From Centropus unirufus (Eukaryota; Chordata; Aves; Cuculiformes; Centropidae): a DNA stretch of 64,000 bases. Below the pieces are notes generated by a model. The model was not told the origin of the DNA and made no database searches. It saw only the letters and a list, made by a program, of their open reading frames with translations. This document shows positions 1 through 9,635 of the stretch, one piece after another (position 1 is the first letter of the stretch; the number at the start of each line of letters is the position of its first letter). The translations under genes and the position numbers were made by a program. The stretch covers positions 1,072,735 through 1,136,734 of the forward strand of contig VYZI01000105.1 in the NCBI GenBank assembly GCA_013397695.1, given 5' to 3'.

Positions 1-162
1 TATATATTTATATTTATATACACCCTATAAAATATATATTTTCATATTCTATACTGTTGTAGTTATGAAAAAATAAAACTATTAACTTTCAATGCTTCAT
101 AGACACAGATGTAAATATTAGCTACAAGATCTCATCAGATCAGGGAGATGATTTTCAAAGTG
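1..162. other. A/T-rich unique sequence at window edge
   Basis: Short TA-alternating stretch in the first 30 bases followed by ordinary A/T-rich DNA. No gene or recognisable repeat is seen before the first CR1 copy. Confidence 0.6.
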
Positions 163-631
163 GTGAGGTGCTGGAGTGCGTCCAGAGAAAAACAACAAAG
201 CTGGTGAAGGGGCTGGACAACAGGTGTTATGAGAAGCAGCTGAGGAAACTGGGATTGTGGTTGTTTAGCCTAGAGAAAAAGAGGCTGAGAGGAGGTCTTA
301 TTACTGTCTACAACTACCTGAAAGGAGGTTACAGCAAGGTGGGTGTTGATCTGTTGATCTCTTCTCCCAAGTAACAGATGGCAAGACAATAGGAAATGGG
401 CTCAAGTTGCATCAGGGGAGGTTTAGATTGGATATCAGGAAAAATAATTTCACCGAAAGGGCTATCAGGCACTGGAACACACTGTCCTGGGAATTGGTTG
501 AGTCACCATCCCTGGAGGTATTTCAAACAGGTGGATGAGGTCCTCAGGGATATAATTTAGTAGTGGGCGGATATGGTTGGACTTGATGACTTCACAGGTC
601 TTTTCCAACCAAACTAAACTGTGATTCTAAG
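163..631 (+). mobile_element. CR1 LINE fragment, 3' part (plus strand)
   Basis: CR1 is the dominant avian non-LTR retrotransposon; copies are usually 5'-truncated and keep the 3' end. This copy opens with the 'gtgctggagtgcgtccagag' segment, runs through the 'tttagcctagagaaaaagaggctgag' region and the 'catccctggaggta' block, and ends with 'cttttccaaccaaac' and a degenerate terminal octamer at about 622-631. The end-text (ggttggacttgatgac...) is the variant seen in CR1 subfamilies with a 'gatctcagaggtcttttccaacc'-type tail, unlike most copies in this window. A 68-codon open frame at 168-374 is only a read-through of this non-functional fragment. Confidence 0.9.
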
Positions 632-3129
632 AAAAACTGTCAGTGACATCAGCACCAATGCCAGCCAAAGCAAAAGATCGCAAGCCTGTGCTTATCATGG
701 AAAATCTCTTCTTCCCCTCTAGCTATGATGGCGCATCTTGTTTTCACAGGATTTTTACAGTTGTAATGTCTATGGCTGAAGGAAACTTTGCTGATGATGT
801 AGGAATCTTCAGTTCAGTGGATCAGCAGAGCATCTGCCTTACATGGAAAATAGGGCAAAGAAGATGAGCTGAAAACAGAACTGGGTCTGGATTCAAAAGA
901 AATGGAAGCGTGTACAACCATGCAAGGAACTAGGCAGCTGTCGGAATACAAGGCAGCACCCTCTATTGTATCAGCGTGCCTACACTTGCTGAGATGGTCC
1001 TTCTTCAACACCAAGAACCAGCAGGCAAGATCTCCAGGCAGGTCCACAACTGTGGACTTCTGTGATGTCAGATCTTTGAGACCCAATTTAAATGGTAATT
1101 AAGGTAGATGCAACCTGAAGATCAGAGAAGGAAACTTGGTTTATGTCCAATGTTCAGGTAAGTAATAGAGATGCCAGAGAAGAGAGATTTCCAAAGCATG
1201 GATCCAGCTCAGGTTCTGCCCATAACAGACTGGTATTTCACAATGTCTGGGTTTGAGAAAAAATCCTGCCATGGACCACAGAATCCCTTTTCAGTGGACA
1301 TTTTGCCACAACATACAAATAACCGAAACAGAAGTCTTTATCAATAAATCACTATTTGTCTAAGTGCCCACACTCCATTTTTTTCCCTCATCAGCAACAA
1401 TCCTGAGCCTGCAGCACCATACAAAAAAAGAAACAGACACTGAGAGGCATCAGTAATAGCAGCAGTACTGGGAAAAAATCATCCAAGAAAAGTTGTTACA
1501 TTAATTCAACTGTTTTGCTAAAAGCAAGCCAAATTATCACAGAAGACTTCACTATTAGACCAAGGCTTCAGAGCCCAGCAAGCTCATCACCATCTACCTA
1601 CCCTTCACGTCCACCTTCAATGATCCTCCTTCCCAGGCACTTTGTTAATAAACTCAGGGATGTCCTTCTCAGCAGACTCAATGCCTCATCAGCAGAAATT
1701 CAAATCAATCCAGCCCTGCAAGCAGCTGCGGCAAATAACTCAATCATGTTCATCATTTTAACTTATCCTATTTATGAATCAGGTCAAGCCTGAAATCTCC
1801 ATTTTCGTTATCAGCCTTTGTGATATTAAGATAATAATGCAAATGACTGATCAAAGGTTCCTCATAACTTCAGAGTTCAAGAATTTTCATATTTCCACAC
1901 TTTATCTAGTCCAGCATCCCTTTTTGACCATGGAGATTACTTTCTTTCTCAGAAATTAGGACAAGGAACAACATACTAAAGAAGAAAGCCCTCCCAATGC
2001 TAAGTCTGAGCTACTCTATTCAGTAACAGGGCAACAGGCACTGTACGTCCATTTCCAAATAACAAAGAAGATCACTGGGTTTTAAAACAGAACATCTGCA
2101 TGAAATCTCTGAGAAAAAGATTCAAACAGCCTTGAATTACCTTTATTTTACTGAGGCTGGATGGATGGGTATTCTGATTTTTCCAGACTGATTTTTAAAA
2201 TCATCAAAAATGGTCCTTTTGACAGCATTCATTTCTCTCAGCCCTGCTTTGATGGGAAAAATGAACTCCATAGCCTCCTGAAATGCAGAAATACTCTACT
2301 TATGCTCTTAAAGCCCTTTCTCTGTTGTCCCTCTGCTGTCCCTGTAATAGCTACAGCACCTGCACACCATCACAGGGTCACAGTCACAGTCGGTACAGAT
2401 CTGACAATCAAAAAAATAAGGCAGGAAAAAAAGCGATTCCTATCTTCTCAAAGAACTTCCACTCTGCTGTTCACCTCCACCTCGCTATTTCTTTTCCTAC
2501 AACAAATAAATGTAACATCATTCTGCTATTTTTGGAAATAGATGTTTTACCAGAGTGTGGGCAGAGGGAAACAATTTGTATCCAGATTTCAGGATTATTT
2601 AAAGAGAGGAATAAAATGTAAGTCTGCAAACTGATAAAACAGTCTTATTTTGGGGAAAAAAATAGAAATATTTTAATTGAAGTGCTTCACTTCTTATACC
2701 AGCTATTAAGAATGCAGATATAATCGCTTATTTATCTCATATGTAGCAAAAAAACTTTGCAAAAAAAATCATATGGGATGTAATCCAATGGCGATCTTCC
2801 CCATTAACTCCAGAATGATGTTCCAGTGAGTATTTCAAGCACAATTACATTGTAACAAAATGGCACCATGCCACAAAGTCCTATAAATTATTCTCTCTCA
2901 ATACCCCCCTTCCTCGCACAGATGAATATAGGCTGGATAAATAAAGCACACCCTGATCAAAGAGTAGAAGGTACCAAAGACATGTGGAGCATCCTTCAAA
3001 TAGCTACATTTGGGACAAAGTGGAAGGATTACCTTAATGGCTGATGTTTCAACCTCTAGCCTGGATCTGGCTGGAGAATTACCGTGCCACTGAGATGCCT
3101 TCTGCAAAGGAATTAAATAGATATGGTTT
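632..3129. other. Unique intronic/intergenic DNA
   Basis: About 2.5 kb without recognisable repeats, RNA genes or coding exons. Open frames of up to 126 codons (for example 2161-2541) have no recognisable domain and overlap in several frames, as expected for chance. Confidence 0.5.
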
Positions 3130-3655
3130 ACAGAATCACAGAATGGTTTTGGTCAGAAAAGGCCTGGAAGATTATTGAATCCAACCATTGATCCAGCTCC
3201 CCTAAGTCTACCACTAGACCATGTCCTCAAGGATGGCATCTACTCGTCTTATAAACACCAGCAGGGATGGGGACTCGACCACTTCCCTGGCCAGTCTATT
3301 CCAATGCTTGATAGTCCTTTCAGTAAAGCAATTCCTCCTAATATCCCATCTAAAACTCCCCTGGTGCATCTTGGGGCCATTTCCCCTTGTCCTGTCACTG
3401 GCTACCAGGGAACAGAGACCAATCCCCACGTCACTACAACCTCCTTTCCTTAGATAGTTTAGAGGGCAAAAGTGTCCCCTCAGACTCCTTTTCTCCAGAA
3501 TAAACCCAGCTCCCTCAGCTCCTCCTAATAAGGCCTGTGTTCTAAATCCTTCACCAGCTTTGTTGCCCTTCTCTGGGCATGCTACAGCATCTCAATGTCC
3601 TTGTTGTAGTGAGGGCAAGCCAGTTAGAAGCCCTAATTTGAATGCAGTTAATGCT
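3130..3655 (-). mobile_element. CR1 LINE fragment (minus strand), older subfamily
   Basis: On the plus strand it begins with 'cagaatcacagaatgg', the inverted CR1 3' terminus, followed by the 'cacttccctggccag' and 'tcctcctaatatccc' blocks and ending near 'gcagttaatgctgc'. The first block (gtcagaaaaggcctggaag, then tccaaccattgatccagc) is diverged from the typical 'gggttggaagggacct' form, suggesting an older or different subfamily, related to the copies at 45460, 48524 and 52160. Non-functional: only 3' UTR and the end of ORF2 remain. Confidence 0.85.
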
Positions 3656-4372
3656 GCTGGCCCTATTTTAGAGCCACCAATGGCAGAAAACTTTCCTCTG
3701 AGTTTCTCTAATGTGGATGAACCATCATGACTAGCACAGATGAAATCCCAGAACAGCTCCGTGCATAATGCACAAGTTCATTAGGACTTGGGTTCATGCT
3801 TGTGACCATCTTGTCTCCGGCCATGACTTCAGTTTATGAAGAAGGAAGCCTAAGCACAAATATTGCCGGGTCCAGGCAGCAAATTGAAACACAGTTAATT
3901 ATACACCTTGTGAAAGATTTTCCGATCCTTCAAAGGATGAGGATGTGCTTGCAAAGGTGTGAACAGTGGCTCAACTGGTGAGTAAGCACATCCCAAAGTG
4001 GTAAAGACTAACAGGAATTCAATTGTAACTCCCTCAATACATTAGGGAAAAGAGAAGGGAGAAAAAGCCATTCAGTGGCCAAGTTCACTCATGTAACCAA
4101 AGTGTTGTGTTCAGGCTTCTCAGTTTGACATCTCTGAAGTGAAGAGGGAGAGACTAGAGCCTCTGCAAAGGAGCTCCACTGACCGTGAAAGAAGTCATGG
4201 GTCTCCAGTAACTCCAGTAAGACCCCTGAGACCACTGCCCTCTGATCCTGACTGAAGAAGCAAACACAACCCACCCAGTATCACGGGGGACATCGACTGA
4301 CAACCAAAGGGGAAAACACGTCAAAAAGGGGACAACACTGGGACCAGGTTGCCTTGGGAAGTTGTGGAACAA

Positions 4373-4396
4373 CTTCTTCTTCTTCTTCTTCTTCTT
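4373..4396. repeat. (TTC)n microsatellite
   Basis: Eight consecutive TTC units seen directly, between 'gaacaac' and 'ttgagaag'. Confidence 0.95.
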
Positions 4397-4460
4397 GAGA
4401 AGACATCTGGAACCTCTGTGATTCCTATCAAGTACCACAGAAAAACAGAAAATCTCCCCC

Positions 4461-4474
4461 AAAAAAAAAAAAAA
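4461..4474. repeat. Poly(A) run
   Basis: Fourteen consecutive A bases after 'ctccccc'. Not preceded by a polyadenylation signal or by a recognisable retroposed sequence. Confidence 0.9.
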
Positions 4475-4522
4475 GTCAGGAAATTCTCAAGAGATAAGAG
4501 ATAAGTGGGTTTGTGAAAACAT

Positions 4523-5063
4523 CATGACGTCCAACAAGTCTTAACTGCAAGGTCCTGCACCTGTGTCAGAGCAACACTCAGTATCCATACAGCCTAGGGG
4601 ATGAAGAATTTTAAGGCAGCCCTGCAAAAAAGGACGTGGAGGTCCTGGTGGATGAGAAGCCAGACATGAACCAGCAATGTGTGTCTGCGGCCCAGAAAGT
4701 CAACTGTATACTGGGCTGCATCAAAAGAAGTGTGGCCAGCAGGAAAGGGAGGTGATTCTGCCCCTCTACTCTGCTCTGGTGAGACCCCACATGGCATACT
4801 GCTAGAGCATCCAGCTCTGGAGCCCTAAGAACAGGAAAGGCATTGTCCTGTTCAAGTGGGTCCAGAGGATAGCCACAAAAATGATTAAAGGTTTGGATTG
4901 CCCAGAGAGGTGGCACATACCCCATCCCTGGAAACATTCAAGGTCAGATTGGATGGGTCTCTGAGCAACATGATCTGGATGAAGATGTCCCTGTTCTTTG
5001 CCAGGGGGTTGGATTAGATGACCTTCATGGTGCCTTCCAATCCAAACCATTCTATGATTCTCA
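4523..5063 (+). mobile_element. CR1 LINE fragment with internal deletion
   Basis: Starts in the ORF2 C-terminal region ('ccaacaagtc...gcaaggtcctgcac', 'ggacgtggaggtcctggtgg', 'ctgccctctactctgctctgg'-like text) and ends in 'ccattctatgattctc'. At about 4892-4896 the sequence jumps from the 'gccacaaaaatgattaaagg' block to 'ttgcccagagaggtgg', missing roughly a quarter of a kilobase of the usual 3' UTR. The deletion is a post-insertion or template-switch event; compare the copy at 7088. Confidence 0.92.
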
Positions 5064-5854
5064 GTGAAATTTTTTGAGTAATTCAATTGCAGCAGATTGT
5101 GGAGGCCAGGAAGTTAAGCATGCAAAGGTAAAGGCAAGTGCATAACAAGACCAGCCAAAGTTGTCATAACTAAGTCTTAACACAAATGCTTAAGCCAGCC
5201 TTAATGATTAACCATCACGAGAAACCCAGGGAGAAATTATCACCACATTTGCATATCAGGGCATTACTTTCTCTTCTTTTAAGCACGCTATTACTGGTCA
5301 CCATCCAAAATGAGAGATTCTTGAGCTAAATGAACCCTCTGTCTCAGCAGGCAATTCCTAAACTACTTATAATTAAAGGCACCATTAAGCCTTCAGAGAG
5401 CCAGACGCCAGTCCATGTCAAAAGTTCCGCAGCTGGACATGGTCCAATGACACCACATCCCAAATAGAAATAATTTTATTGGAAGCTTTTTTCTATATAT
5501 TACAGTTTTAAGATCATTCAAGATGCTCTTGCCTGCATTATTCCTTCAGTGTTGTTTAGAAAATACCATCCCTAGTTATCTGCCAGCAAGCTTCACCTAA
5601 GAGAAGTGGCACAAAGAAGTAAGAGCCCATCTAATCACATGTACTGTGGAGAATTAAAAAAAAAAAGAATTAACAAAAAACCAATACGGAAAACATGTAA
5701 ACATTTCCCCATGTCACAGTTTTTTGGGGGATATGAAAGTATTTTCAGCTTCCTTATTGCATGTCTAGTTTTTCAAGGTCTGTATAGCCCAGCCACTGAA
5801 TATTCTTCTGGACTGGTAAATGCCACAAGCCAAATTCATCTATTCTTACGTAGG
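5064..5854. other. Unique A/T-rich DNA
   Basis: No repeat, RNA gene or coding exon recognised. Contains a short A run at 5656-5665. Confidence 0.5.
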
Positions 5855-6470
5855 TCATAGAATCATAGAATAGTTTGGATGGGAAAGGACCTTAAAGATC
5901 ATTAAATTCAAAACTCTCTGCCATGGGAGGGACACCTTCTGCTAGAACAGGTTGCTAAAAGTCCCATCCAACCTGGCCTTGAACACCTCCAGGGATGGGG
6001 CAGCCAATACTTCTCAGGGCAACTTCTGCCAGTGCCTCACCACCCTCAGAGGAAAAAAAGTCTTCCTAGTGCCTAATCTGTATCTCCCCTCCTCAGCTGA
6101 AAACACCTCCCCCTCCCCCCATCTTATCCCTGCACTCTCTGATAAGAAGCCCCTCCCCAGCTTTCCTGTATGGTCCCCTTGAAGTACCAGAAGGATGCAA
6201 TAAGGTCCCCCCCAAGCCTTCTCTACTCCAGGCTGAACAACCATAACTGTCTCAACCTGTCCTCATATGGGAATTACTCCAGTCCTCCGACCATTTTCGT
6301 GGCCTCCTCTTGTCTCACTCCCACGGATCCATGTCCTTCCTGTGCTAAGGACTCCAGAACTAAACGCAGGAGTTCAGGTGAGGTCTCACCAGAGCAGAAT
6401 AGAGGGGGAGAATCACCTCACTCTGATGGTCATAATTTTTTTGAAGCTCCCCAGAATATGATGGACAAAG
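5855..6470 (-). mobile_element. CR1 LINE fragment (minus strand), about 0.6 kb
   Basis: Plus-strand text 'tcatagaatcatagaatagtttggatgggaaaggacc' (two inverted octamers, then the 3' tail), followed by the complete 3' UTR and the end of ORF2 up to 'gaatatgatggacaaagg' near 6470. Truncated at its 5' end. Several overlapping short frames here are CR1 shadows. Confidence 0.93.
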
Positions 6471-7087
6471 GTTTTTATAAACAATCTAAAAGGGTAATTA
6501 AGCATTGTTAAGAGGGCTCTTGTACAAGCTGGTCTGGGTAACAGAACAGCCCAAAATAACTCTTGGACGAAGACATTGATCCAACTTTCCCCTCTGCATT
6601 TTAATGAAAAAAAAAAGTTCAAACTACAAATCCACTCAGAAACAGCCATCATGTAACACACTAAAAATATTATCATCTAAACACAGAAAGGTCAAAAAAT
6701 AAATTCTTAACTGCCTTCTCAACATAATGTAGAAAGCAAGTCTGTTCTTAAGCACACACCAAGGCCAGTGAATTTGGGAAAAAGACAGATGGCAGAATAT
6801 GTAGGAGAATATGTTCCCTGAATACTTTCACAAATAGGCTGCCACAAGTCAAGAGAGATGCTGTGTCACAAGAGATGCAGAAGTCACAGGCAATGCATTT
6901 CTTGACATTCTCCACCAGATCTTTTGCAGCAGGGATAGAAGTCTTTACTACTTGTTACCATGGCACTGCCTCTATCCAATGGTTTGCCCACATTTGCAAA
7001 GAAAACAGCCAGCCTCCCATGGTCAGGGACCGGCAGATGACACTTTCTGAGCCTTTCCCAGCACCATGTTAACTGACATTAAGAACT
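6471..7087. other. Unique DNA
   Basis: No identifiable gene or repeat. A 69-codon frame at 6863-7072 has no recognisable domain. Confidence 0.5.
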
Positions 7088-7505
7088 GATGAGTGGTGTT
7101 CCTCAGGGGTCAGTATTGGGGCTGGTGTTGCTTAATATTTTTGTTGTAGACACAGACAATGAGACTGAGGGCACCCTGAGCAAGTTTGTTGATGACACCA
7201 AGCTGTGTGGCACGGTTGACAGGCTGGAGGACAGGGATGCCATCCAGAAAAACTGACACAGGTTTCAGAGATGAGCCTGTGCAAACTTAATGAAGTTCAA
7301 CCAGGCCAAGTGCAAGGTCTTACTGGAACAGGTTGCCCAGAGAAATTGTGGGTCCCCCATCCCTGGAGGTGTTCAAGACCAGGTTGGATGAGACTGTGAA
7401 ACCTGACTTAGTTAAAGGCGTCCCTGCCCATAGCAGGGAGGTTGGAACAGGATGATCTTTAAGGTCCCTTCCAACCTATACTATTTTATGATGATACGAT
7501 TCTAG
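7088..7505 (+). mobile_element. CR1 LINE fragment carrying part of the reverse transcriptase, internally deleted
   Basis: Bases 7092-7196 still translate without a stop as CR1 ORF2 reverse-transcriptase text, SGVPQGSVLGLVLLNIF and, at 7185-7196, FVDD followed by TK: this is RT motif C with the two catalytic aspartates. A stop follows at about 7254. Near 7322 the sequence jumps from 'gtgcaaggtctta' straight to 'ctggaacaggttgcccagag' of the 3' UTR and continues to a degenerate octamer tail. Not functional: RT motif A, the endonuclease and most of ORF2 are absent. Confidence 0.93.
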
Positions 7506-7730
7506 GACTTACAAGCAATACAAGAACCATCAATGGTCTACATTGACTCTCCCACTTATGAAGTCCCATTCTTTTGCCCTTTCATCTGCTCTTGTTACTT
7601 GAAGCTGTTGGCCAGCTTCAAACAAATCAGTGAGGAGGAAAAAAAAAAAGAAAAAACTAATCCTAAATCACCTAAAACATAATTACTACCCCAAAAGTTG
7701 GGTGAAATATTAAAGGCTGAAATAGGAAAG
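7506..7730. other. Unique DNA
   Basis: Short spacer with an interrupted A run at 7638-7655; nothing else seen. Confidence 0.5.
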
Positions 7731-8062
7731 AATCATAGATTCATAGAATGGTTGGGGTTGGAAGGGACCTTAACGATCATCCAGTTCCAAACACCTTCCC
7801 ATGAGCAAGGACACCTCATACTGGATCTGGTTGTTCAAAGCCCTATCCAACCAGGCCTTGAACGCCTCCAGGGATGGTGCATTCATAACTCCTCCTGACA
7901 ACCTCTTTCAGCACCTCATCACCCTGACAGTAAAAAATTCCTCATATCTAATCAAAATCTCCCCTCTTTCAGCTTAAAACCATTCCTCCTCATCCTATCA
8001 TCACAAACCCTAATAAAGAGCTCCTCCCTAGCTTTCCTGTAGGCTCCCTTTAAGAAATAAGA
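7731..8062 (-). mobile_element. CR1 LINE fragment (minus strand)
   Basis: Begins 'aatcatagattcatagaatgg' and 'gttggaagggaccttaacgatc', continues through 'cctccagggatgg' and 'ctttcagcttaaaacc', and breaks off at 'tgtaggctccctttaagaaat' (8062). 5'-truncated 3' UTR only. Confidence 0.93.
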
Positions 8063-9038
8063 TTTGTGAACAACAGCATGCAGAATTAGACCAAAACACT
8101 TGCAGCAGCTGCCAGGATGTGGATCACCTATGAGCAGACACATGAGCAACCAGTTATGATTTCTCTTGTAGTGGAGATAGGAACTTGAGCTGGCAGGTGG
8201 TAGAAGATCTGTCAGGAGGTGAAAGGCCCATCTGTATACAAACAAGTGCCCTCTCCTTACTCTTCATTAGATGGAAAGAGGACAACCTCCTTCTAAGGCT
8301 CACCCACATTGATGCCCCCACTAATGGCAAGCTCAATCTTGGGGGTGTAGCCACCAGTACTACAGATAGCCAGTACTGCTCTAGCCCTAAAGTTGCTTCA
8401 ACCACTTGGGTTTCACTCTGGGAATCACCAGAGTATCAGTATATTGTTGCCCAAAAGCACCCATGATGAGCAGATGCCCCACCACCAGAAGCCTGAAGAC
8501 CACATTCTTGCTCCCCATGCATACAGTGCGCAATCAGCAAACTACACAGTATGTTTTCAACATAAACCTGTCGTGCTCCAACAGACACATCCACTTACAT
8601 CACTCTCCCATTTGATCAAGAAATTGAGACATAATTAAGTAGGCCAGGGGACTAACAGAAAGGTGTACTTCAGTTAAAACAATGACCTGATTTTTGTCAC
8701 TTGACTCCAAAAACTAGATCCACATCATTCACTGCATGAATTTTCTTTTCTATTTTTGCCATCTAACACACACAGTCTTGTTTGCAGTCGAGTCAGAGCA
8801 AAATTGATGAATGCCAACACAGCTGGATCTCAACAGCTCTTCCACTAAACTGCAGTGTGAAAATTCAGGGAGTGCCAGAGATTACTAAGGAAAATACAGC
8901 AACACACCTGTAGGTTTCCAATCAAAAGCCATCTCATGGAGACGGAAACAATTCCAGGTGCAGGGGAAGCACGCAAAGGCAAGCCCACATGGCAGAGTTT
9001 GCATTAGTCCAGCTTATAACAAAGTGACAGCTGCCTTT
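8063..9038. other. Unique DNA
   Basis: No repeat or coding exon recognised between the CR1 copy and the solo LTR. Confidence 0.5.
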
Positions 9039-9043
9039 ATTGC
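9039..9043. repeat. Target-site duplication, left copy (ATTGC)
   Basis: Five bases ATTGC immediately left of the LTR's TG; the identical ATTGC occurs immediately right of its terminal CA at 9631-9635. Confidence 0.8.
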
Positions 9044-9630
9044 TGTATTCGGTAAGGTTGAGGTGGTGTTAATTTTCCCCACAGCAGAACTCATAGTGCT
9101 GTGCTTTGTATTGGCAGCTAGAAAGGTGTTAATAACACACCATTGTTTTGCCTACTACTGAGCAGTGCTTGCACAGAATCATTGATGCCTCTCTACCATT
9201 CCCTCTTGCTGGTAGGCTGGGAGTGGGCTAGATCTTGGAAGGGAAAATAGCCAGGACAGCTGACCAAAACTGTCCAAAGGGATTTTCTGTACCATATGAT
9301 GTCTGCTCAGCAATAAAAGATAACAGAAAGGAGGGGGGCAGACACATTCGTTTTTATTAAGTTTGTCTTCCTGACCAACCATTATGTCCACTGACACCCT
9401 ATGTCCTGGGAAATGGCTGGACATCACCTGCTGATGGGAAGAAGAGAATACATCTTTTGTTTGCTTCTGCTTCTGTGCATGACCTTTGCTCTTGCTTTGT
9501 TAAATTGCCTTTATCTTGAACCATGTGGGTTTTTTTCCATCTTGTTTTCTCCCCACCCTGTCCTTTGAGGAACTGAGTCATAGAGCAGTCTGCTGGGCAC
9601 CAAGTATCCAGCCACGGTCAATCCACCCCA
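9044..9630 (+). mobile_element. Solo LTR of an avian endogenous retrovirus (ERVL-like)
   Basis: A 587-bp element starting TG (9044) and ending CA (9630), flanked by a perfect 5-bp direct duplication ATTGC, the footprint of retroviral integration. Recognisable internal text includes 'tcatagtgctgtgctttg', 'ttgcctactactgagcagtg', 'ccatatgatgtctgctc', 'aacatcaccTgctgatggg'-like sequence and 'tttatcttgaaccatgtggg', which I recall as an LTR type widespread in birds. AATAAA at 9312-9317 is a plausible R-region polyadenylation signal and sets the plus orientation. No internal viral genes flank it, so this is a recombination-derived solo LTR. Family assignment is from memory; boundaries are supported by the duplication. 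Confidence 0.85.
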
Positions 9631-9635
9631 ATTGC
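9631..9635. repeat. Target-site duplication, right copy (ATTGC)
   Basis: Identical to 9039-9043; see the solo LTR. Confidence 0.8.

Larger units (their letters stand above)
3656..4522. other. Mostly unique DNA with possible old retroviral LTR-like text
   Basis: No gene seen. The part from about 4030 to 4520 (aggcttctcag..., 'gggagagactagagcctctg', 'tatcacgggggacatc', 'aggttgccttgggaag', 'gagataagagataag') has the feel of a decayed avian endogenous-retrovirus LTR, but I cannot fix ends or a target duplication, so this is only a suspicion. Confidence 0.25.
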
